From: an uncultured Erysipelotrichaceae bacterium
GTDB taxonomy: Bacteria > Bacillota_I > Bacilli_A > RF39 > UBA660
Length of the DNA stretch: 64,000 nt
Direction: 5' to 3'
Assembly (NCBI GenBank): GCA_902764545.1
Contig: CACWWC010000002.1
Coordinates: forward strand, 1 to 64,000
In this document: in pieces, positions 53,578-60,991 of the stretch
Position numbering within the stretch: position 1 is the stretch's first letter
Layout of the letters: each line of letters starts with the position of its first letter
Program-made: the position numbers and the translations under genes
The notes under the pieces: model-generated
What the model was told of the DNA's origin: nothing
The model's input: only the letters and a program-made list of their open reading frames with translations
Database searches by the model: none

Positions 53578-54543
53578 CTATAAATATCTCTCCCAATATT
53601 CAACAACGTCTTCACTAACAGAATCCAATGCTAAATCGATTGTCTCACTCATTATTTTAGCTTTTTTCCAAACAGGCATATTATTATTTAGACAACTTGC
53701 TTTCGTAGGAGCCATCATATATTCAAATGTAGAAGCTCTATCTTCTTCAGCAGAAGTTTGAGCATAATTATTTACAAAGTAAGAATTTTCACTAAAGCTA
53801 ACATTATATGAATAACTATTCTCAATTGTATCATCATAATTAAAACCAATTGGATTATATGAATTCCAACTTAATGTATTATATGTTAGCCCCTTCTTTA
53901 ACATATATCTCTCAATATAATGATAAGATTCATGAAAAAAAGACTCATCAAATGAATATGCAACAGCTATAGACATATTAGCAAAATAAAAATTAGAATC
54001 TGTAGCACCAGTCACACCTTCTTCAGAATAATTATTAATTAAATACACGGTTAACGGAATTCCTCCGTTTTTTATTTCTTTAAATAAATTTCGCGGATAT
54101 AAACTTAGAACATTATTTAACTTAGTCAATGAAGAATTAATTGTATTAGCATCACCTATAGATGTAGTAGAAAGACCTCCAACCGAATATCCATCAGTTT
54201 CGCTTCCATACTTAATCTCAATATCATATCTCTTCTCAATACTATCTCTAAAATTACTATTAACTAAATTAATATCCAAATTTTGAGTACGCATATTATT
54301 ACTATACGTATTTGAAAGGTCATCATTTTCGGCATTTGAAGAAGAAATGCTATTTTCATCACTATTATAAATACTCGTATGACTACCACTATCATCACCT
54401 TTAATTACCTTTGCATCTTTAATAGGATCAAATAAACGACTTTCACCACTTAAATCTAAAATTAATCCATACAAAAAAAGTGCAAACGAGATAGCAATCA
54501 AAATATTTGCATAATATAACATTTTATTCTTTCTATTTCTCAC
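53578..54543 (-). CDS. Membrane-anchored protein with HEXXH zinc-peptidase motif
   Basis: About 321 residues. N-terminal membrane helix (ANILIAISFALFLYGLIL), a Ser/Asn/Asp-rich linker, then a domain with LTVYLINNYSEEGVTGAT, FDESFFHESYHYIERYML (HESYH) and TSAEEDRASTFEYMM, where a Glu could be the third zinc ligand. This is the plan of extracellular gluzincin-like putative metallopeptidases. The family is not named with confidence. GTG 54543 with AAGAGGTG upstream is preferred. Next to the repeat protein gene (54571-56244). Confidence 0.7.
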   Translation of the reverse strand: MRNRKNKMLYYANILIAISFALFLYGLILDLSGESRLFDPIKDAKVIKGDDSGSHTSIYNSDENSISSSNAENDDLSNTYSNNMRTQNLDINLVNSNFRDSIEKRYDIEIKYGSETDGYSVGGLSTTSIGDANTINSSLTKLNNVLSLYPRNLFKEIKNGGIPLTVYLINNYSEEGVTGATDSNFYFANMSIAVAYSFDESFFHESYHYIERYMLKKGLTYNTLSWNSYNPIGFNYDDTIENSYSYNVSFSENSYFVNNYAQTSAEEDRASTFEYMMAPTKASCLNNNMPVWKKAKIMSETIDLALDSVSEDVVEYWERYL

Positions 54544-54570
54544 TGTTTTCACCTCTTAAATGTATACTAA

Positions 54571-56244
54571 TTATGCACTTTTTTGTAATTGCTTATTCAT
54601 TTCACTTATTCTATCAGACATTTGTTGAGCTTCATCAACTTTTCCTTCTTTATATAATTCTGTTACTTGTTTCATCATATCCTCTATTTGTTCTTCAGGG
54701 CTTTGCATTTGAGAGATAGATGAAACCGCAGGCACAATAGCTTCTGCAGATTTTAAAACTCCCTTAGCAAATAAAACAGATTCCTGATTATTTCTTGATT
54801 CTCTCAACTTTCTAATCTGATTAGCAGTGGTCAATATTGCCTTTGGGCTCTCATTACTACTTTTCATAAATATCAACCCATTTTCTTCTAAACCATTCTC
54901 ACTAGACTGAACTACCGATTCAACCTGAGGAATCAAAGGTTTATTAGAGACAACGTCTTTTTCTGAAGATACAACAACATTATTCAACGGAAAAACAGGA
55001 TTTGATTCAGCGATAGTATCAGCTGAAGCGCTTTCACCTATAGAATTATCTACTGGAATAATTTCTGAACCAGCAGAACTCTCCCCTTTTGTAACGGCAC
55101 CTGATACTTCAACAACACCTTCTGAATTATCTTGAGCTTGTTGTACTGCATTTATATCTACAGATTGAGTCTGACCAGTATTATCAACTGCAGCATTCTC
55201 AATAACATCAGTTTTTTCTTCCGCTGCACCAACAGTACTCTCCTCTTTTGTAACGGCACTTGGTACTTCAACAACACCTTCTGAATTATCTTGAACTTGT
55301 TGTACTGCATTTATATCTACAGATTGAGTCTGATCAGTATTATCAACTGCAGCATTCTCAACAACATCAGTTTTTTCTTCCGCTGCACCAACAGTACTCT
55401 CCTCTTTTGTAACGGCACTTGGTACTTCAACAACACCTTCTGAATTATCTTGAGCTTGTTGTACTGCATTTATATCTACAGATTGAGTCTGACCAGTATT
55501 ATCAACTGCAGCATTCTCAACAACATCAGTCTTTTCTCCCGCTGCACCAACTGTACTCTCCTCTTTTGTAACAGCACTTGGTACTTCAACAATTCCTTGT
55601 GATGATGAACTATCAACTAAACTAGCATTAGAGGCCGCATCCGAAACAACTGTTCCCACCACTGCTTCTGCATCACTTTGAAGTTGTTGAGTAGAATCAA
55701 CGACCACCATTTCTCCAACCTGAGACTGATCTTGTGTATCATCATTTGTTATTCCCATCTGAGATTGCTCATCTTCTTCACTTCTAACGCCTTCTTCTAA
55801 ATCAGCTGCTGGTACCTCAACTTTCTCATTAATATCAACGCCATCAGAAGTCATTAAGTTTCCGGCACTAACCTTTTCAGCATCAGAAATAGCAGTATTA
55901 CTCTCATTTGGGACATTCTGTCCTTTATCAACATCACGTATATTCGAAATTAATGCAGCATAGTCCTTATCTTGAATAAACTTTACATCTTTATAATATG
56001 AATCAAGTTCTTTTAACGCTTCACTTAAATTATTGCTTAAAAGTAATATTTTCTTTATGGATTCTTCTCTTTTAGCAATCAACTCATATATTTTATTTTT
56101 AGACTCCGCATCCATACTTTCAGCCATTTCTTTTAACGAAGAAATTTCACTTTCTTCAAATGCTACAATTTCGAATAATATAGCTTGAATACTCTTTGTA
56201 TCAAATTCATATTTTTTATTTTCAAAAATATACTCTCTATACAT
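54571..56244 (-). CDS. 557-residue protein with 53-residue tandem repeats, partner of DUF1292 copy 2
   Basis: Not recognised. Residues 1-110 are helical with an acidic coiled-coil (VAFEESEISSLKEMAESMDA). Residues 115-410 are low-complexity, rich in Val, Ser, Asp, Gln and Ala, and contain three full and one partial copies of a 53-residue unit starting EVPSAVTKEESTVGAA. The end (residues 470-557) is a Gln/Glu-rich coiled coil with EEQIEDMMKQVTELYKEGK. No signal peptide or sorting signal is seen, so a cytosolic or spore-linked place is more likely than the cell surface. ATG 56244 with GGTGGTGATT upstream. Confidence 0.65.
   Translation of the reverse strand: MYREYIFENKKYEFDTKSIQAILFEIVAFEESEISSLKEMAESMDAESKNKIYELIAKREESIKKILLLSNNLSEALKELDSYYKDVKFIQDKDYAALISNIRDVDKGQNVPNESNTAISDAEKVSAGNLMTSDGVDINEKVEVPAADLEEGVRSEEDEQSQMGITNDDTQDQSQVGEMVVVDSTQQLQSDAEAVVGTVVSDAASNASLVDSSSSQGIVEVPSAVTKEESTVGAAGEKTDVVENAAVDNTGQTQSVDINAVQQAQDNSEGVVEVPSAVTKEESTVGAAEEKTDVVENAAVDNTDQTQSVDINAVQQVQDNSEGVVEVPSAVTKEESTVGAAEEKTDVIENAAVDNTGQTQSVDINAVQQAQDNSEGVVEVSGAVTKGESSAGSEIIPVDNSIGESASADTIAESNPVFPLNNVVVSSEKDVVSNKPLIPQVESVVQSSENGLEENGLIFMKSSNESPKAILTTANQIRKLRESRNNQESVLFAKGVLKSAEAIVPAVSSISQMQSPEEQIEDMMKQVTELYKEGKVDEAQQMSDRISEMNKQLQKSA
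55081..55592 (-). repeat. 159-bp tandem repeats coding for 53-residue units
   Basis: Within the 557-residue gene a unit of 159 bases recurs at least three times plus a partial copy. The DNA copies are nearly the same, with a few base changes, for example EEKTDVVEN, EEKTDVIEN and GEKTDVVEN. Recent duplication is likely, and copy number may vary. Confidence 0.9.
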
Positions 56245-56258
56245 CCAATCACCACCTA

Positions 56259-56519
56259 TTAAGCATTTGCAATCCTTTTTAACATATTTTGAACATTAAG
56301 CCATTCATTATCATCAACTATTTCAGTAACGCTAAGGACACCATTATTATTAATTATCTTTGATATATAAATAACTTCATCACCTTCAGCACTTTTTACT
56401 TCACCTTTAGAGTATACAACATAATTATTTTGCTGATTTTCATCAAACAAATATGTTACTAACTCAACATCCATAAAACTACCATCTGAATTTTTTATTT
56501 TTATCATTTTCTTTTCCAT
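56259..56519 (-). CDS. DUF1292 family protein, copy 2
   Basis: 86 residues. MIKIKNSDGSFMDVELVTYL, then QQNNYVVYSKGEVK and a final VDDNEWLNVQNMLKRI, the same layout as copy 1 at 38324-38602 (VDDEDEWNRVKDVLREL). ATG 56519 with GAGGGATAT upstream. It lies 14 bases before the repeat protein gene, as copy 1 lies 15 bases before the 413-residue protein gene. Confidence 0.8.
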   Translation of the reverse strand: MEKKMIKIKNSDGSFMDVELVTYLFDENQQNNYVVYSKGEVKSAEGDEVIYISKIINNNGVLSVTEIVDDNEWLNVQNMLKRIANA

Positions 56520-56597
56520 AATAATATCCCTCTATCCTAAAATATATTATATAATTTTTTTTAAAATAAGTAAATAAATAAGATAAATAAATATCAA

Positions 56598-56621
56598 CAA
56601 AAAAAGTAGTATAACTACTCC
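56598..56621 (-). terminator. Terminator of the DsbD-like gene
   Basis: AGTAGTTATACTACT hairpin followed by T on the minus strand, just after the stop. Confidence 0.82.
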
Positions 56622-57839
56622 TTATTTAAAATTAAACATTAACCATTCCGGCTTTATTAATAATAGTATTCCAATTAAAACCATTATAAATCCACCTATA
56701 AGATGTGAGAATTTGTTATATTTTGTAGATATTCCAGTAACCTCCATCGTAAACATTGCAATAAAGAAAACTACCAAATCATCAATTAAAAAGAAGAAAA
56801 TATAAATTAAAGTATAAATAATTTTAAAAAATCCATTAACTTTATTTAAAGCAAGTAATTCTGAAAACACCAAAGGTAGTCCTGCTGAACAAGCAAGTTC
56901 AACAAGATTAACTGATATTGCAAGTCCAATTACACCTATTAATGCTATTAAAAAATTCTTTTCATTAGTAAACCTTTTTATCTTTGTAAAAATCTTTTTT
57001 CTTTTATTAGAATCAACAACATCACAGCCACTTTCTTTTCTATTTTTAAAATAACTCCATAAATTAATAAATCCACCAATTAAAGCAACAACTGCAATGA
57101 TATTTCGAATTAAAACAACCGTTGTTATTTTCACCGCAATACTAATCCATGAAAGCATTATCAACATATAAACAAGAGCGGATGTAATTAAAAAAGATAA
57201 TCCTAAGGTCCACATTCTGCGTCTATTTTTCATACCAATTAGAACACTTATTAAAAATAATAAAACCCACATAGCACAAGGATTAAACCCATCAATAAAC
57301 CCTATTAATGCAGCAGCACTCACCAAAGAAAACTTTTTCAAATTAACACTTCCAAAAAAAGGAACATCAACACTCATACTTTCATCAGTTCTTTTTTCTT
57401 CTTCAGTAAACTTATCATCCTTGTTTTCACTTTTAACAAAAGAGCCATCAATAATCTTAGACACTACGTCATCATATTCATTTTTCTGATAATATTCAAT
57501 TGCTCTTTTTATTTTATCACCCGTTGAAGAACTAAATCCTGTTATTACAGTATTACCTATAATATTAGTAGGTACTCCTTTACTAGAAATATCAAGATTA
57601 TCTTGTACCTTTTTTAATAATTCTGAATTATCATCATTATACCAAACTTCATATTTAACAATTTTAAAATTATCATATTCTCCATCAATTGAATCTAAAA
57701 ATTTCATTTCCTCCTCACAATGAGGACAGCCATCTCCATGAAATAAATATAAAGTTATAGTATCATTTTCCTTTGCAAATATATTTATAGGAAAAATAAA
57801 AAGAACAAATAATAATAAATAATTAATTACTTTCTTCAT
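56622..57839 (-). CDS. CcdA/DsbD-type membrane protein with an N-terminal thioredoxin-like domain
   Basis: 405 residues. Signal-like helix, then a thioredoxin-like domain with CPHC in LYLFHGDGCPHCEEEM (about residue 37) and cis-Pro in SKGVPTNIIG. From residue 175 there are about six membrane helices with two conserved Cys: GFNPCAMWVLLF and NLVELACSAGLP. This matches the CcdA/DsbD electron carrier, here fused to its own extracytoplasmic thiol domain. It probably moves reducing power out of the cell. It overlaps the thioredoxin gene by 17 bases. Confidence 0.9.
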   Translation of the reverse strand: MKKVINYLLLFVLFIFPINIFAKENDTITLYLFHGDGCPHCEEEMKFLDSIDGEYDNFKIVKYEVWYNDDNSELLKKVQDNLDISSKGVPTNIIGNTVITGFSSSTGDKIKRAIEYYQKNEYDDVVSKIIDGSFVKSENKDDKFTEEEKRTDESMSVDVPFFGSVNLKKFSLVSAAALIGFIDGFNPCAMWVLLFLISVLIGMKNRRRMWTLGLSFLITSALVYMLIMLSWISIAVKITTVVLIRNIIAVVALIGGFINLWSYFKNRKESGCDVVDSNKRKKIFTKIKRFTNEKNFLIALIGVIGLAISVNLVELACSAGLPLVFSELLALNKVNGFFKIIYTLIYIFFFLIDDLVVFFIAMFTMEVTGISTKYNKFSHLIGGFIMVLIGILLLIKPEWLMFNFK

Positions 57840-58101
57840 TTATTACACCAACACCTTTTAATTTATTAAACAACTCATCATAACTATACTCCCCAACAAA
57901 CCTATCTACTTCAGAATTACCATCAAGAATTATAAAAACAGGAAGCTTATCACCAGGATTAAATCTTTGAACAGCATCAGAATCCATATCAAGATCAAAT
58001 TCTTCATATTCAAATTCATAAGATTTTTTCAACTTATTCCAAACCTTATTCATAATAAGACATCCCCCACACCAAATAGCACCAATTTTAATAACTCTCA
58101 C
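57823..58101 (-). CDS. Thioredoxin-like protein (CGGC)
   Basis: 92 residues. KIGAIWCGGCLIMNKVW gives the active site with CGGC; the cis-Pro is in KLPVFIILDG. It lacks the normal first strand and helix, so it is shorter than thioredoxin (about 105). It would feed electrons to the membrane protein encoded 17 bases into the next gene. GTG start at 58101 with AGAGGTGG upstream; the stop of the desulfurase gene overlaps it. Confidence 0.85.
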   Translation of the reverse strand: MRVIKIGAIWCGGCLIMNKVWNKLKKSYEFEYEEFDLDMDSDAVQRFNPGDKLPVFIILDGNSEVDRFVGEYSYDELFNKLKGVGVINEESN

Positions 58102-59228
58102 TAATTACCACCTCTAATATTCAAATCATTAATTAACCTTGAAAATACTTTAAGAAATCTATCAATCTCATCGTATGTAGTTTTATAAGATAAACTAATT
58201 CTAATACTATGACTTGCCCTATCTTTTGAAGAAGTAAGTGCATATACACTCCTAGAATAATCACCAGTAGAACATGCTGTCTGTGTAGAAATGTAAATAT
58301 CTTCACACTCCAATGCATGCTGCATAGTCTCAGGCTTAATATTTTTAACACTTATATTAACAATTTGTGGAACACAAAATGAATTACTATTAACAAAGAC
58401 ATCTAAATTACTAAGTTTTTCAATCAAGTACTTATTTAATTCACATACATACTTATATTTACTATCAAAGTCATCATATGCTAAACGCAACGCTTTAGCA
58501 AAAGATGCAATCAAAGGAGTCGCAGGAGTACCACTTCTAAAAATAGTAGTAGATTTTCCACCATGAATCAAAGGTTCTATTATTAGTTTATCCCTCTTAT
58601 ATAGTGCACCTATACCTTTCATACCAAAAAACTTTTGACAAGACATTGATGCCAAATCTAAATAACTAAAATCAATTATTTCCTTACCAATACTTTGAGT
58701 AACATCACTATGAAAAATTATTTTAGGATTTTTTCTGACCACTTCACTAATTTTTTTTAAATCTTGTCTAATACCAATTTCACTATTTACAGATGCAATA
58801 GATACAAGTATAGTATCATCCCTAATCAAGTTAGATAAATCTTCTAAATCAACCTCTCCATTTGAATCGACTTTTACAAAATCAATTTCATATCCTTGAC
58901 TTTGAAGATAATTTAATGGACCTATAATAGATGAATGCTCAAATTCTGTAGTAATAATGTGCATCCCCCTATTACTATATTTAGAAACCACACCTTTAAT
59001 AGCTGCATTATTTGCCTCACTTGCACCACTAGTATAAATTATTTCATTTTCTTTAATACCCAATATAGATGCAATTTGTTTTGTAGAAGCATCTATTAAT
59101 TTTTTAGCATCTAATCCTAGCTTATGTAAAGAATTAGGATTGCCAATATATTCCCGGCATACACGACTATATGTATCTATTACTCCTTCGTCAACAGGAG
59201 TAGTTGCACTATAATCCAAATATATCAT
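58101..59228 (-). CDS. Cysteine desulfurase (NifS/IscS-like)
   Basis: Removes sulfur from Cys for Fe-S clusters or tRNA thiolation, with pyridoxal phosphate. 375 residues: YLDYSATTPVDEGVIDTYSR, TSGASEANNAAIKGV, HIITTEFEHSSI, the PLP Lys in SCQKFFGMKG where His-Lys is common, and the active Cys in STQTACSTGDYSRSVYAL. ATG 59228 with GGTGATGGAA upstream. Operon order desulfurase, thioredoxin, CcdA-like membrane protein. It could serve the SUF operon at 20676-24287, which has no desulfurase of its own. Confidence 0.92.
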   Translation of the reverse strand: MIYLDYSATTPVDEGVIDTYSRVCREYIGNPNSLHKLGLDAKKLIDASTKQIASILGIKENEIIYTSGASEANNAAIKGVVSKYSNRGMHIITTEFEHSSIIGPLNYLQSQGYEIDFVKVDSNGEVDLEDLSNLIRDDTILVSIASVNSEIGIRQDLKKISEVVRKNPKIIFHSDVTQSIGKEIIDFSYLDLASMSCQKFFGMKGIGALYKRDKLIIEPLIHGGKSTTIFRSGTPATPLIASFAKALRLAYDDFDSKYKYVCELNKYLIEKLSNLDVFVNSNSFCVPQIVNISVKNIKPETMQHALECEDIYISTQTACSTGDYSRSVYALTSSKDRASHSIRISLSYKTTYDEIDRFLKVFSRLINDLNIRGGN

Positions 59229-59278
59229 TTCCATCACCATACTAATTATATATAATTAGATAATTATTTTCAAATAAA

Positions 59279-59305
59279 ATAGAAGTTGAATTACTCAACT
59301 TCAAG
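59279..59305 (-). terminator. Terminator after the inositol-phosphatase-like gene
   Basis: GAAGTTGAGTAATTCAACTTC hairpin with a T-rich tail on the minus strand. Confidence 0.75.
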
Positions 59306-59311
59306 TTTAGT

Positions 59312-60094
59312 TTATTTCTTTACATATTTTTTTACTATACTCAAGACCTCATCATGAGAAATACCATTGGTTATAATTGCCCCATTTATCGCACAATCAT
59401 ATTTCTGAGAATTCCCATAAAAATCAGTAACCCGACCACCAGCTTCAGAAACAATTAAAGCAGAAGCAGCTATATCACAGTTACCATGACTTGTTCCAGG
59501 AAACAAATCACAACTAAAATTACCACTCGCAATAGCCATACAACTACGGGCAACACTACCTATCTCTGATACCTTTACTAAAGACAACATATCATGAGCA
59601 ATGAGCATGGTATCAAATTTGGCATTATTCCACATTTCGAAATTCAGTCTATATCCCAAATCTCCCAAATGCTTATCATTTACATGAATTCTAGCACCAT
59701 TACAAAACGCCCCTTTTCCCTTAATAGCAGTATACATATTATTAAGGTGTGGATCATAAACTACGCCTACTTGAACATCGCCATCAACAACAAGAGCCAG
59801 AGAAAAAACAGAAACCGGAACACCGTCAGTAAACATACCAGTTCCATCAACAGGATCACAAACCCATACATAGTTAGATTTGTTATTACTTATTTCTTCC
59901 TCCCCAATAACCGAATGATTGGGATATACTCTCGAAACCTGTTCAATTAAATAATGATTAATCTTTTTATCCACCTCAGTAACAGGAGTTCTGTCACTTT
60001 TAAATTCGACATTAGAAAGTGAACCAAAATTTTTTCTTATTTCTGAACCTGCATACTCAGCAATAGAAATAGCAAAATTTAAATATTCTTCCAT
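59312..60094 (-). CDS. Inositol monophosphatase family protein
   Basis: 260 residues. The family motifs are all there: GEEEIS (metal Glu), WVCDPVDGTGMF with the DPVDGT core, and the C-terminal CDIAASALIVSEAGG with the last metal Asp. Members hydrolyse inositol phosphate, histidinol phosphate, PAP or fructose bisphosphate; the exact substrate is not clear. ATG 60094 with AGGTGATTAG upstream. It is the last gene of a set with 60104-60367 and 60369-60893. Confidence 0.9.
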   Translation of the reverse strand: MEEYLNFAISIAEYAGSEIRKNFGSLSNVEFKSDRTPVTEVDKKINHYLIEQVSRVYPNHSVIGEEEISNNKSNYVWVCDPVDGTGMFTDGVPVSVFSLALVVDGDVQVGVVYDPHLNNMYTAIKGKGAFCNGARIHVNDKHLGDLGYRLNFEMWNNAKFDTMLIAHDMLSLVKVSEIGSVARSCMAIASGNFSCDLFPGTSHGNCDIAASALIVSEAGGRVTDFYGNSQKYDCAINGAIITNGISHDEVLSIVKKYVKK

Positions 60095-60103
60095 ACTAAT
60101 CAC

Positions 60104-60367
60104 CTACTTATTTGTATTTTGGTAATAATCTCTCTCAGAAATACTATCTGAAACCAATTCAAGTTCTTCATCAACTATTTCCATATCTGAAATAACACTT
60201 TCAATCTCAAATAGTAGCTGTTTTAAATTACCACACTTAGAATAATCAATTTTATATCTATCAAGTACACTTATTTCACGATTTGTAAGCATCAAATTAC
60301 CAACATTTTTAAAACTATTAGAATGAAAATCCATATCAGAAACAATTTTATCTATATCATATTCCAT
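60104..60367 (-). CDS. Hypothetical protein, 87 residues
   Basis: Not recognised. An acidic, helical small protein (YDIDKIVSDMDFHSNSFKN, FEIESVISDMEIVDEELELV). The ATG at 60367 is one base after the stop region of the upstream gene, and its stop lies 9 bases before the phosphatase gene; all three are likely coupled. Confidence 0.5.
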   Translation of the reverse strand: MEYDIDKIVSDMDFHSNSFKNVGNLMLTNREISVLDRYKIDYSKCGNLKQLLFEIESVISDMEIVDEELELVSDSISERDYYQNTNK

Positions 60368-60368
60368 A

Positions 60369-60893
60369 CTATTTACAACTATATCCCTTATTCTTTAAGC
60401 TTTGCATTAACTCACCATCAGTATAATTATCACCAATAGCTAGTTTAACTACGTTATTGCTTTTTGTATTGGTATCAATAATAACATCAATCTTTCCACC
60501 ATTATCAACAAAATTAATATTATCTAAAAGAACTAACCCATTCTTTTTAATATTAATCTTTATAATTATTCTATCATCTAAAACACTATAAGTAACATTA
60601 TCACCTAAATAATCTAAAGTATTCTTAATAACATTTTTAATTTCTTCAATAGAATCACTATTATTAACATATCTATCTGCCATATAAATCGTTTTAGTAA
60701 CATTCAAAGTATTAATTTTCTTGCCATCAGTAACACTCTCAATTTCTTCCTTGACTCTAAAACCGCCATCAAATGATTTTTCACTTTCGCACACAACTTT
60801 AGATTGTTTTAAATTCATAAATAAATAAACAATTATCAAAATAAAAATAAAAGTAATAATTATTGGTAATTTCATACTTTTTCTAGTACTCAT
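60369..60893 (-). CDS. Membrane-anchored hypothetical protein, 174 residues
   Basis: Not recognised. After a short basic start (STRKSMKLP), one membrane helix (IIITFIFILIIVYLFM) is followed by an outside domain of about 140 residues, with alternating strands and the pair VCESEKSFDGGF ... NKGYSCK, two Cys that may form a disulfide. ATG 60893 with GAGGTGAAC upstream; the ATG at 60902 lies inside that site. Confidence 0.55.
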   Translation of the reverse strand: MSTRKSMKLPIIITFIFILIIVYLFMNLKQSKVVCESEKSFDGGFRVKEEIESVTDGKKINTLNVTKTIYMADRYVNNSDSIEEIKNVIKNTLDYLGDNVTYSVLDDRIIIKINIKKNGLVLLDNINFVDNGGKIDVIIDTNTKSNNVVKLAIGDNYTDGELMQSLKNKGYSCK

Positions 60894-60962
60894 AAAGTTC
60901 ACCTCAAAATAATTATATCATCATTCATAATCATTAATCAATAATTGATCAATACATATAGA

Positions 60963-60991
60963 TTAAAAAAAGAATAGAAATTTCTATTCTT
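60963..60991 (-). terminator. Terminator of the phosphoketolase gene
   Basis: AAAGAATAGAAATTTCTATTCTTT hairpin with seven T on the minus strand, overlapping the stop. Confidence 0.88.

Noticed and set aside
55081-55592. Regular repeats considered as a CRISPR array
   Set aside because: Units are 159 bases, tandem without spacers, in frame with a long gene; no cas genes nearby.
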